Both the position numbers and the translations under genes were made by a program. DNA of 64,000 nucleotides from Pseudevernia furfuracea (Eukaryota; Ascomycota; Lecanoromycetes; Lecanorales; Parmeliaceae). Positions 33,980 to 45,365 of the stretch are shown here, piece by piece. The stretch is from contig JAIUPT010000020.1 in the NCBI GenBank assembly GCA_022315425.1, positions 496,001 to 560,000 of the forward strand, read 5' to 3'. Under the pieces are notes generated by a model, which had not been told where the DNA came from, ran no database searches, and saw only the letters and a list, made by a program, of their open reading frames with translations. Each line of letters opens with the position of its first letter. The stretch's first letter is position 1.

Positions 33980-34419
33980 TGAAAAGGTGCAATGATACCA
34001 GAAATTCAATAAGGCTCAGGGCATGATCAGGCTAAGGTAGTGCTCCAGGCAGGAAGCTGGTGATTTCGACTAAAGGGCGTATGTATTTCCAGCTCTTGAG
34101 GTTGAGAAATAGCGCTCTACAGCTATAGATCGGGATCTTGAAACCCTACGGCTCCTAAAGTATGCATTAGATTGAGCCACATTAGCGTCTAGTAAAGTGT
34201 GATTCGAAAACGAGTGCAACTGAAAAAAGTGCTATTGCTGATATGTAAAGTAAAGAGCTCTCTCAATTTGTTTAACGTGCACCACGGATCCCTGTCACGG
34301 CGGAACCCCGGCAAAACTGGTTGAACTTGGATGCCGTAAATGAAAGCTTCTTTCTTTGCATCATCAATAATGCTGCAATCAATACCATGAATACATAGCC
34401 AATTTCTTGATCAGACGCC
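33980..34419. other. Divergent intergenic region, probably with the missing remodeller exon
   Basis: The first exon of the remodeller should lie here on the minus strand. I could not choose a start and donor with confidence. No other gene is seen. Confidence 0.5.
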
Positions 34420-35537
34420 ATGAAAACCCCAAACCCAATGGCTAATACGTACCCTATGCCTCCCTTACCGGTCTCGAAGAAGACGTTCTATATCGCTGGC
34501 ATCATCACGACAGTCTACGGTCTTGAGGAGTTAGATGCAAGAGTCCAGGGTGTGGCATGCTTGTGGCTTCTCCATCCGCGACTGCAAACCCAAGAATGCA
34601 TGGCACCTGTGGCTGCCTCAACCATCCATGCATGGAGAGAAGCAAAGCAAAAGCTGAAGAAAGAGAAGGCATTGGGTCTAATATGCGCTTCATTTGATCA
34701 AAGGAACCACGGCTCGAGAGAATTGGATGCTCTATCGAATAGAGCTTGGAGGGATGGGAACAAGACGCATGCTCAGGACATGTTTTCAAGCTATCGTATG
34801 TATCGAAGAAGCGCTGTGATACGAGCACTGACCACCCCAAAGACGGCACTGCAACGGACACATCCCATCTTGTGAACTACGTTACTTCCTATGTCTTTCC
34901 AACATCAGAGCATTTGATCGTGGACCATTTGGTATTGGGAGTAAGTCTTGGTGGCCATGCTGCATGGCACTGCATTACACATGACCCCCGAATCACGACT
35001 GCAGTCGTCATTATTGGTTGTCCTGACTACATCCGCCTGATGTCTGATCGAGCTATGCTCTCAAAGCTTGCAACGTGGACGAACAGTAACCCTCCCGGAT
35101 CGTCATTCTTAGGATCGACGGATTTCCCGAAAGGTCTCGTGGAAGCCGCGGAGAGATTTGATCCTGCGGGACTGTTCTTAGGCGAGGTGGTGTCCCGCGA
35201 TACTGATTTCTACGACGTGGATCCTACTGCGTCAGAGCAAAGGAGGCTACTGCCATTGATGAGGAGATCTTTCCAAGGAAAGAGGATCCTGAATATGGCA
35301 GGGAGTGCTGATAAGTTGGTCCCTTACAAATGTGGAGAGCCGTTTCTACGATGGCTCAAAAATGCCACCGCGGCCAAGGGATGGTTCAAAGAAGGCGGAG
35401 TCGTCTTCGAAGATATCGTATTTGACGGTGTAAGTCATGATATGAGCCCAGAAATGGTCAGAGAAGCGCATCGATTTGTGATAGAAGCATTGGAACAGGC
35501 GCCTGCAGAGACTGCAGACAGAGCGTCAAAGATGTGA
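34420..35537 (+). CDS. Alpha/beta-hydrolase fold protein
   Basis: Two exons, 34420-34795 and 34843-35537, join across a 47-nt intron and give 356 aa. The nucleophile elbow GVSLGGH follows VDHLVL. The N-terminal half has ACLWLLHPRLQTQ and SFDQRNHGSRELD, the RNHG block often seen in this group of uncharacterised fungal hydrolases. The late blocks NMAGSADKLVPYKCGEPF and GVSHDMSPEM supply the likely acid and catalytic His. There is no signal peptide. Substrate is unknown. The start at 34420 is the first ATG; a second ATG six codons later is equally possible. Confidence 0.88.
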
Positions 35538-37115
35538 ATTTGAAAGGATCCAGTGTAAAAGCGAGACCACTTGTCTACCAACAGGATATCCCGGATCTTG
35601 CAACCCTCGGAATCTCTAAGCAAGGAGGGTCGACAATGAAAGCCTTCGACATAGTCAGTGTTCGGTCTGTATCCCAGTGTCTTGGCTTGAATGGTATATC
35701 ATCTGACCATAAGGCAGTCATTTTAAGGCTTGCCGAAGGCAGGAAGTTTAGAGGCATAGCACCAAAGGCATCTAAAATACATCTTGTACTAGACGGTCTG
35801 GATCAAGCAGATCGACAGTAGCATCTGATAGAAGCCCAAAGTTCACGACAATATCTTACATTACGCCAGCCTCCCCAACATGAGCATCGATTCCTCCAAA
35901 GCGGAGAAATCTATAAGGCTGTCGCAGCCTTGCATCGCGCACGTCCGTCGTAATAGAGTGCTCACCTGCGTCGCCCGCATCACCTGCAGCGGCCAAAATA
36001 TGCTTCTTTTGACTGCCGAGTTTCATCTAATCATCTAATTTTCAATGAAATCATATGACACAGTAATGTAGATACCTAGTCAGTTCCTCTTCATCTCTTT
36101 GTACATCCGGATGTTTTGGCGCCTTTTCAACAATGAAGAGGCAGAGGCAAAGAAGAAGAAGGGTCGAGACCGGCAAGTCGGGGCCTCCAATCCATTACTC
36201 GTAAGTGCCGCCACCATCAGAACATCATCGGCGTGACTCTACGTCACATTGCGATAACATGAGGCGATATCGTTATCAGAATCAAGTACCGGTAGTCAAC
36301 CAGCAACTTAAGGCAAGAGATCGAGTGATCTTTTCGAATAAAGAAAATGACAAGCTGAATACTAGTCTTTTGACCATCGAGGTGGGGTGGCGAGGGCGAT
36401 AAGCGCAAACCATTGGCACCGACGGCACCGACGGCACCCCAATCCAACAACATCTAGGAACGAGGCTTGTGATCCATGGTGCTCTCTACCTGTGGTGCCT
36501 ATCTTTTGTTCCTGCCACGGGGGTCCCAAAACAGGGTCTACGCCCCCGGGGAATATACGCAAACAGCCTACTGCATACTATGTAATTGCAGTCTGCAACC
36601 AATGCAGGCAGGACAGGAATGTAGGATTTCATCACCCACTGATTAGCGCCATCCATAGTGTCTGCCCGTCAATATTCCAACACAACTAACAGGTATTTTT
36701 GAACCAACAAAGAGTAAGGTAGGTCGGTACCTCTCAGCCACTGAGAGCGGTCTATTGACAGCATGCCCTCACGGTCCGACGCGTACACCCTTCCGGAAAG
36801 CCTTCACGGGCAGGCGCGAACGATGTGTGCCCCGAAAGTGAAACAAACAGGTCATTACGGTAGCTACTTCCTCGTCAGCTGTGCAGGATCTCTCATATAC
36901 ATCTTAGCAAGCATCTTCCCTCATCCTTCTTCCTTTTCTAAACCACATTCCATATTCCTACGACCTAACGCCGCTAGAAACATTGCTGCTTTCCTACAAA
37001 TACCCAGCTTTCCCCTAACTACATTCACAGTCCACATTACTCCACCCTTCTGCAAACAGTAGCTTGCTCTTCCAAGTCAAGTTTCTTAACAGGCCACCCC
37101 AGATTTCTAGACACT
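35538..37115. other. Intergenic; one weak small-gene candidate inside
   Basis: Apart from the candidate at 36111-36402, no coding exon is supported. It includes the promoter of the aspartic protease. Confidence 0.5.
36111..36402 (+). CDS. Candidate two-exon small protein
   Basis: An ATG at 36111 opens a basic exon (MFWRLFNNEEAEAKKKKGRD) that ends at 36200 on a good donor, gtaagt. A phase-0 exon from 36280 after ttatcag reads NQVPVVNQQLKARDRVIF and stops at 36402, giving 70 aa. The splice signals are sensible, but there is no homology I can name, so this could be chance. Confidence 0.3.
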
Positions 37116-38533
37116 ATGGCAACCAAACTCCAGAAAGTCAAGCTCATTCACAACACGAACTATCAACGTTCTGGCCCCAAATCTTACGTCTCCCTCCTCC
37201 ACAAGTACAAGTTCACACCTACATTGGACGGTCCATACACCATCATCAACAAAGCTCATCACCAAGGCAAACATGGTGACAACAAAGCAGTCGGCGGAAA
37301 GACCCATATGCAGAAGATTCTCCAGAAAAAGGCTCCTACTGGCGACCAGACTGGCGATGTTCCTGCCGAAGACTCGCAGAACGATTCTGAGTATCTTTGC
37401 CCTGTCACCATCGGTACTCCAGGCAAGACCTTCACTCTAGACTTCGACACTGGATCAGCAGATCTCTGGGTAAGTACCATAATTCGTTGCCTACTTTCCA
37501 ACACCCAGCGCTAACAGTCGTTCAGCTTTGGTCCACAGAACTACCCGCAGCCACCACATCAGGCACCAGCCATACCATCTTCGATCCCACCAAGTCAAGC
37601 ACTTTCAAGAACTCCTCTGGCTCGTCTTGGAAGATTTCTTACGGAGACAATTCCTCTGCCTCTGGCACAGTGGGAACAGACGTTGTCAACGTGGGTGGTC
37701 TCATCATCCAAAACCAAGCTATCGAGCTGGCCAAAACCCTCTCCACTCAATTTCAGCAAGACAGTAGCGATGGTCTCCTCGGCCTCGCCTGGGGCTCCAT
37801 CAACACTGTCACTCCCAACCCGGTACAGACTCCTGTTGAAAACATGATCTCCCAGAATGACATTCCAAAGACTTCCGAGCTCTTCACTGCCAATCTCGGC
37901 TCCGTCAAAGACGCGAATGATCCAGACAAAGGCGAATCTTTCTACACTTTCGGCTACATCGACCAGGCCGCCCTTGGTGGCAAAACTCCATACTACACAC
38001 CCGTGGATAATTCTCAGGGCTTCTGGATGTTCGACAGCACCTCTGCAGTCGTAGCCGGCAAGACGATCAAACGTTCCGGCAACACCGCTATCGCTGATAC
38101 TGGAACAACCCTCGCCCTTGTTGATGACACCACCTGCGAAGCGATCTACAAGGCGATCCCAGGCGGCAAATATGATTCTACGCAGCAGGGTTACATTTAC
38201 CCTTCCGACACCGCTGTCGACAAGCTCCCTGTCGTGAGCTTCGCGGTCGGTGGAAAACAATTCACCGTGCAGAAAGAGGATCTGGGTTTCGCAGATGCCG
38301 GCAATGGCATGACCTACGGAGGCATTCAGTCACGTGGAAGTATGACCTTTGACATTTTGGGTGATGTGTTCTTGAAGAGCATCTATGCCGTAAGCCGTTT
38401 GCCTTTGCCAACATTATCTTACATGAGGCTAACAATACTTCAGATCTTCGATCAAGGCAACACCCGCTTTGGTGCCGTCTCTCGATCCGAGCCCACGCAA
38501 AACACCACTATTCCCGCTTCCTCTAGCTCTTAG
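37116..38533 (+). CDS. Pepsin-like aspartic protease (A1), no signal peptide
   Basis: Three exons, 37116-37469, 37526-38389 and 38444-38533, give 435 aa. The two catalytic aspartates are in FDTGSADLW (Asp111) and IADTGTTLALVDD (Asp309). SYGDNSSASGTVGTD is the flap, with DGLLGLAWGSIN and a DILGDVFLKSIYAIFD end typical of penicillopepsin-like enzymes. The predicted N-terminus, MATKLQKVKLIHNTNYQ, is basic and not hydrophobic, so no secretion signal is visible. Either the enzyme is intracellular or an upstream exon with the signal is missed. The stretch before the flap includes a prosegment-like Lys-rich region. Introns are 56 and 54 nt. Confidence 0.92.
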
Positions 38534-39057
38534 GGAGGGATAGAACTGCGCGGAGGTGGGACAAACAACTGGATACGCAGAGCAGGTCGGAAAGTGCTGC
38601 GAGGACTAGATAAAACGGTGCAATACATGAAATCTATGTGAACGCATCGTTGTGGTCGGAGGTGTACACTGATTGCGCACGGTTTACGAGTAACGAGTAG
38701 GGAATAACAATCATTCAACATAGAATTATAACTACAAGCAAAGACGCATGTTTCCCCACAAAACACTTACTCCTAGATGTATTCGTAAAGCACATGCAGA
38801 GAGCGTGACGTCATTTAATCGAGTTGATTCGTTTCCTACTGGACTACATGCATTCAGTTGAGCAAGCATCGCGAGCAGCCTCATCCTACCAAAACACCAA
38901 AAGAAAAGAAGATCGATCCCTCGTGTACCATCATGGTTTTCAATTTCGCCGTCTTTCGCCATCAGCATATTCGCCTTTCTCGTAGATCCCCATCCACCGT
39001 CTCCATTTCACTCACTTAGACTTCTCCTCACCACTAGTAGACTCGCCTTGGGCTCTT
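38534..39057. other. Convergent intergenic gap
   Basis: 3' flanks of the protease and NBR1 genes. No gene seen. Confidence 0.65.
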
Positions 39058-41881
39058 CTACTTCTTCCCATTTTTCGCCGTCTCCATCTCGTCATCGGAA
39101 GCAATAAGCTCATACTCCTCATCAGTCAAGAACGCCTCATCGCTGTCAGTGTCCTCCTCGTCATCGAGCTCAAGGCTCTCGACATCCTCCAACAAATCTT
39201 TGACGCTGACAGGGGCAGACGGTACGGCGGTAGGCGTAGTAGCAGCCTCAGCCTCGTGAGTACTAGAGACAGGCGATTCCTTGTCTAGTTTGGGGAAAAT
39301 CATCTTGCTCTCGGTCTGCTGCTGTACTTCATCTTTCACCGTGGTGGGATTGGCAATGTCTTCGATATGCTCGGTCTTGGCTTTCTCCTCAGTCTTGACA
39401 GCAGGCTCAGGTGTCTTAACGTCAACATCGCACCAGAGTTTGTGACCAAATGGTAGACCAGTAATGTCCTTGAGACGCCAGTAGGATATAGCTTTGCCCT
39501 GGCGCTCAGGGGTACGCATCTTGACTGTGAATTCAATTTCCTCTCCAACTTCGACAACGCGATCAATGATGTTGCTCTTGGTCGCTTTATAGATCTGCGT
39601 CACGTGCGATGGGTGGTTGGGGTCAACGTCTAGCATGCCGTCGCCGCCGATGAAGCAGACGGTGCAGCCTGCGGGCCAAGCGTGTGGGCCGGGGTTGCGG
39701 AGAGTCCAAGTCTGCTCGAATCGCTCGCTTGGCGGCATGACAGAGCCGTCGAGGACGGTGTCACGGATGAAGTGAGCTTGAAGCTCAGGAGCAACGATGG
39801 GCTTTGTGGCGACCACCTTAGGTTCTTCCTTCACTGACTCGGTAGGCTTGACCTCCGCAACAGTCTGGACCTGGGTGGCAGCATTGGCCGACGGTGCAGT
39901 TGGAGTAGTCTCGGTGGACTTAGAGCTCGTCTGTGGAGTCAGGTCGCCCATGGTGCGCATTTGCTCTCCGTTACCCTTTTCGCCCAAGGTGGTGACTGAA
40001 ACATTACGGACTGGAGTCTTGAATTTGATCAAGGGGTGAGTGCGGTTATGGATCAGCTTAGGCAGCGCCTCGCAGTTGGCACAGAAATCGGTGTCGTGGC
40101 ATACGGCACATTTGTATCGGTCTCCCACAATATATTCAACCTTGTCGGCGCAAAGGGGGCCATCACAGAAGATGCCAATGTGACGCTGGTAGGTGCGGGG
40201 CTTCTGGGACACTGGCTCGTACAGCGGGACTAGACGATGTCCAGGGTGAGTCTTGTGAGCTTTCTTGATGCATGTCGAGCAATAGTCGAAGTCTGGGCAG
40301 TTCATGCACTTGTGACGGACGCCACAGATGTCCTAGGCTTGTCAGCGTGGATCATTGAGACCAATTTCAAGTAATGTACCTCGTCGCAGCCATCGCAGAT
40401 CGCGCAATGACGCATGTTTCGACCGGGAGAGCAGAGCTTGGCAGCTAAGGTGTCAAGGACTGTGTCCTTCGAAGCAGGTTCAAAGGCATGGCTAGGGTGA
40501 TGACCATGCTTCAGGCCAACATGACATGGTATGCAAAGGTCGTAGTCGTCGCAGACGGTGCATGTAACAAAAGTTGACTCGTCGAACACTATCAAGGTCA
40601 GCACTGACGTGGGACTACAAGCAAAGCGCGATCTCACCATTAACGCAAGAGTTGCAAGTTCGGCTAAGATCAAGAGATTCATGGATGTCTTCCCTCTTGA
40701 TGTCTGATGTGAAAGCACCCGGGACTGCCTTCTCCTCAGTCTTGGTAGCCTTCTTGGACCCAATAGTTTCGGTCGTGCTATTGATGACCTTCCCTCCCTT
40801 GACGAATCGCTTGATCATCCAATGATCCTCATCGTCACAAAGGCAACCCTTCTCAACACAGTCTTGGCAAAGATCGAAGTCGCCATGTTCACAGATGCTG
40901 CAATGCCAGTGGGCATCTGGGATAGGTTTATCGCAGTTGTTGCAGCAGATGGTGAAAGAGTTGCTTGGGATCGAGTAGTCTCTAGCGCTGGCTTGTCGCA
41001 TTGATTCCAGCGCCTCCGTGATATTGGAATGGTCATCGACAGCTGTAGAGTCATTGGCAGTGGAGAAGAAGTGGGGCACGGGTTCCTTGTCTTCGAAATC
41101 GTTTTCGGCAAACGTTTTTTTTGCTACAGCAGTGGAAACGTCCTTCTTCTGAAAAGCAGTCTTGGTGGCGTCAGAGAAACCGCCATTCTCTGATACGGGC
41201 CAGCAGTACGGCTTGGATGGCTTTGAGGTCGTATCCTCAGCTTCCTCAACTTCCTCGGGCTGCGACTCTGAGCTAGACTTGACGGGCGGCACAAGGGTCG
41301 CGGCTGATGGATAGTTCTTTCGGACGTACACGTCGATTCTTGATTCCTCTAACAAATCATTCTCAGCCTTGACAGGATCCGAGATATAGGGGTGAACATA
41401 GCAGCGAGTAGGAAGACGGTCTGGGACGGCCGAGCCAGACTTTGGCATCTCGATCGGCTTGGTAGCTGGCTTGTCGGTAACAGTGACTCGAATCTTGAGC
41501 TTCTGCTTGGCTTTGGCAGCACGGTACAGTTGCTTGTAGACCGATGGGATACTGCTATCTAGGGTGATGAACGAAGACGAGCTGTCCGAATAGCGCTCAA
41601 AGACGGTGGTCTGACTTGAAGGAATGTTGAGTAAAGTGCGGAGCTTTTCAAGTTATGAGCGTTAGCAGATGGCAACACCTGGTAAAGTTTCGTGATGTAG
41701 GGATGTAGGTAGGAACTGCTGTGAAGGCAAGGTTGCCGGATTTACGTACCTTGTCGGGCAGCGAGTTGGCACCAAGATCCCTCAAAGGAAGCTTGAACTT
41801 TCGATTCTCATCTTTACCGCTGATGATGATCTTGATAGTGATAGGCGTGTCTGGAGACGATGCCGTGACGTTGGTAGCCAT
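39058..41881 (-). CDS. NBR1: NBR1-type selective autophagy receptor
   Basis: Four exons, 41881-41750, 41643-40638, 40588-40380 and 40332-39058, give 873 aa. An N-terminal PB1-like domain (residues 1-100) is followed by four ZZ zinc fingers near residues 277-320, 373-420, 438-490 and 505-560, each with CxxC pairs such as CSICEHGDFDLCQDC and CTVCDDYDLCIPC. The NBR1 four-tryptophan (FW) domain spans about 631-755, with Trp658, Trp668, Trp734 and Trp749. Near the C-terminus a YELI motif (856-859) in an acidic context fits an Atg8-interacting motif. NBR1 proteins deliver cargo to the vacuole through autophagy or, in fission yeast, ESCRT. This is the full fungal architecture. Confidence 0.94.
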
Positions 41882-42628
41882 CGTCAGCTGTAATCCGGAG
41901 GAGCTCTCTCTTAATGACGAAAGCTGGTATCGGGCGGTGAAGACAAGAGTCGGCGAGAAGAGTGAGATAAAGAGTATGTGCAGGCTCTTAGTGCTAGATA
42001 AGTAGGTGTAGCATACACTTGCTGCAAGGATCAAATTGATGAGGGCTGGTGAAGGTGAAGAGGAGTCGTGAGGTATGATCGAAGAAGGAACAAGAGAGAG
42101 TGGGGGAAGTTACGGAGGCGTTACGGAGGAAATCGCTGCCTAGGTTTCACGTTTACATAATCAAGCCATATTTGTACTACCGCCTCTCCTCGAATGTTCT
42201 CACCTGAGTACATATTTCGGAGATTGCTCTTTTAAGAAAATCCATGTGAATCTTCAAATTATGTGTGATGAAGCCTCGAACAGCTGTCATTTTGACCCTA
42301 AAGAATTCTGAGTGGAGCCTAGAATGTAACCATAAATATGCAAGGGAATCGAATGAGGACCCAGTAATTCTTATGTATCTTACAAGGCTTCCTCAAACAA
42401 GCCAAACAGCTTGCGCCATAGACGGTCTCACTCTATGGAGATCGATCGGATATCTGCTCACACACTGAGAAAACCAACGAGGGTAGAATAGAACTATCAA
42501 GTACACCAAGAACCCGATTAAAAAGGTACTTGCTTAATGAAAATTGCACGCTGGAAATGCATCACGGACACGCTAAATAACTTGGACGAAGAGCACTCGA
42601 AGCCACCATGTTGAAGATCTGCAGCTTT
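41882..42628. other. Intergenic between NBR1 start and Barentsz 3' end
   Basis: Contains the NBR1 promoter. No supported exon. Confidence 0.6.
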
Positions 42629-44769
42629 TTATTGTGGTGGGTAGTAACCTGGAGGCGGCGCATAAAAGATAGGAGGTGTCATCATCCCACCCATGCCCAT
42701 CATTCCACCTGGTGGCGGCATAACATACCCTGCTGGAGGGTAAGGAGGTGTACTTTCTGCAGGCGCAGGGAGTTGTGTAGAGTCGTAGTAGTAAACCATC
42801 CCATTGCTCTCGTGAGCGACAGTGCCTGCTTGTGTGGTTGGCTCTGTCGGCGGTGGCGGTGGTGGGGCAGCCGCGAGAGGAATAGGATAATGATAAGGTT
42901 GACCAGGCACGAAAGCTGGAGCTGCGGCAGAGGGAGCTGCGCCAGCTTGGTCTGGGGGAGGATAGAAGTAGACAGGCGGAGGGAAATGCGGTGGGTAGAA
43001 GCCCTGTGGTTGCTGATAAGGGTACGGTTGGAACGGTTGGGCGTGGATAGCTCTTTCGGGGATTTGAGGCAACGGGGTACCACCAGACGCCTGACTGGGA
43101 TGAGATGGATGCCGAGAATGGGGATACTGGAACTCTTGCGGATACGCTTGACCGGTAATTTGTGTCGGTACTTGCTGGTGGAACGGCAGTTGCTGTTGTT
43201 GCTGTGGTGGGTTAAACTCGAGAGTGGCAGGAGAGTCGATGTCTGCCACTTGCAATGTCCTTTCAGGCTTTGGATGGTGCATTGGTAGGGCTGCTGGGCG
43301 GTTCTCGCGGAATGTAGGCTTCTGAGGGAGTGGGTAGGCTGACGGCTGAGGAAGATTAACCGTGGGAGCCATGTTCATGCTGGTCGCAGGCTGTTGACCC
43401 GATGCTTGCATCTGCTCGGCTGCCGGAGGTAATCGGACTACCGGGGCAGGTCGAGGTGGAGCTGCACCTCCTGGAGGAATGATACCTTCCACCGCGACTT
43501 CTCGGGCAAGTGACGACCTCCTACTCAAAGCCACACTTGGCGAATAAGCGCTTCCAGCGTATGCACTCGTTCTTCTGCTAGATAGTCCACCGAAAGCACT
43601 ATATCCTCCACCAAAGCTTCCTCTCCCCCGTAATCTACCAAAGCCTTGCTGATTGGGTCGCATGGCTCGAGGAATGAATATGAACGACCGCTCCAGCGAC
43701 GGAAAGACATACCGGATGGGCATCTCGGGCAAAGAAATCTTGACAGGCTTGTCTCGGCGAAGTGGTGGGCGATGGTGCGGAAGGCGAGTATGTTGATTTA
43801 CGGGCACCGCAGAGAATGTTATTGGATCTGACATGCCTTTGAGTAAGACCCTAATTTGAACGTTTCCGATCATAGTCGTTTTCGAAAATGATCGGTTCGG
43901 TGGCTGTGACTTGGCTGGAGATGATCTTCCGTTCTGTCGGTCCTGCGTGCTGGGATCCAAGGGTACTCCATGGTGAGGTGCTGTCTGCATGCTGGGTTGG
44001 GTGACCGTCTCATGGAGATCGTGAGCCCAAGGGGAATCTGCGGGTCCCAAAGGCTGCGAGTCTCTGCTTTCTAATAAGCAGCTTCTACTTTCAGATAGAT
44101 GACATATAATATTCAAGCATACCTGAATGACGGATACGGGCCTCCCATGGGCCCTCGCCCTCTTCCCCGACCCCTGCCGAAAGGTCTGAAGCCATTCTGG
44201 CCTGGTGCAGCAGATCGGTGATCATGCATGAAGAATACGCCTCTGTTGGGGACGAAGGCTGGATCCGCATCTCTCTTCTTCTTGTATTCTTCATGCTCCC
44301 GTCGCCTTCGTTCCCCTACGCTGTCCGAAGTAAGAGCCTCAGCTTGTCCTTCATGTGCGACGCCCTGCTGCGGTTCCCCTTCTGGCTGTTTGCCCATATC
44401 TTCGAAATTTGTCCCCTCATCTTCTACCTCGCCCGACACTTTTAATCCATTCATCATTGCCTCTGTATCGTTCATCGTGGCAACGAGAGGAGATTTTGAT
44501 GGGGCTGACCTGGATTGTGGTGCAGTGTTTGAAAGACGTTCCCGATGTCCATTTGCTACCGCCTCTGATTTTGAATCGGCCCAAGGAGGCGATGTATCAC
44601 TGCCATCACTTCCTTCAGCATCTGCGTCGTCATCCGCGTCGCTTATGGCAGATCCTTCGCTAAATGAGTCCTCCTCCGCACCGGCGGCCATAGAACCCTC
44701 TTCCTCCTCCCCGTCATCTTCGACTCTTCTCCTGCTCTTGATGAGGTTCTTCTGTCGTGGAGCCCCCAT
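42629..44769 (-). CDS. Barentsz/CASC3 (MLN51)-like exon junction complex protein
   Basis: Two exons, 44769-44123 and 44063-42629, give 693 aa. The Btz/SELOR domain is recognised from ERRRREHEEYKKKRD, PAFVPNRGVFFMHDHR and the Arg/Gly block FGRGRGRGRG, then SPWAHDLHE just after the intron; in CASC3 this region wraps around eIF4AIII. The N-terminus is acidic with several Glu/Asp runs. The C-terminal half is Pro/Gln/Tyr-rich and disordered (PPHFPPPVYFYPPP and similar). Nearer acceptors would make the intron only 38 nt, so the in-frame one giving 59 nt was chosen. Budding yeast lacks this protein, so its presence argues for an exon junction complex in this fungus. Confidence 0.88.
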
Positions 44770-45365
44770 GATGGATTAGAGGTGCGCGAGCGGTCCTTGT
44801 GAGAGGCCACTCGTAAAGGAGCGTATTAGAAGCAATGAGAGCTGTGGCGCTAGATCAGGCACCGACGCCGAAGGGAAAGATGCGGACATGCGTCAAAGGT
44901 GGTTGGGGGGCTTGCGTGTACATTGATGATTATGAGATGGCCAGCATCAACAGATGTTTTATCTCAAAAGCAACGTAGAGGAAACGGCGGCATGTGCAGG
45001 ATTGATGACATCGGTCCTCTTCAAGATTCTTTTTCAGCGCCGGGGCTTGGCATACGTCTAAGCCTGATTACCTTAAGGTAGTTTCCCTAAAGTATATCTC
45101 TTGGCGTTTCTCCACTCGGAGCCTTGCATCAATGCTTTTATTGGGATGCATTACTTTTGTATTTTGTACTTTCAATGTGGAATTGTTCGAAATAGTGTAT
45201 AATACAGTGTTGCAAAGTGATCTTGCATCCAACGGGACTGTCGCCGAAGAAAGATCAAAAGTGGAGAATTAGCTACAACAGACTTAATTGCTCATTGTTG
45301 ATAGAGTAATCTTCTCTTTACAAGAAAGGCATCACCAGTGTCCGCAAGATTCGTACATGTTGTTT
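44770..45365. other. Intergenic, nothing recognised
   Basis: Holds the Barentsz promoter and the TOM70 3' flank. Confidence 0.6.

Noticed and set aside
37595..38260. 221-codon open frame on the minus strand
   Set aside because: It lies wholly antisense to the aspartic protease exons and has no recognisable domain.
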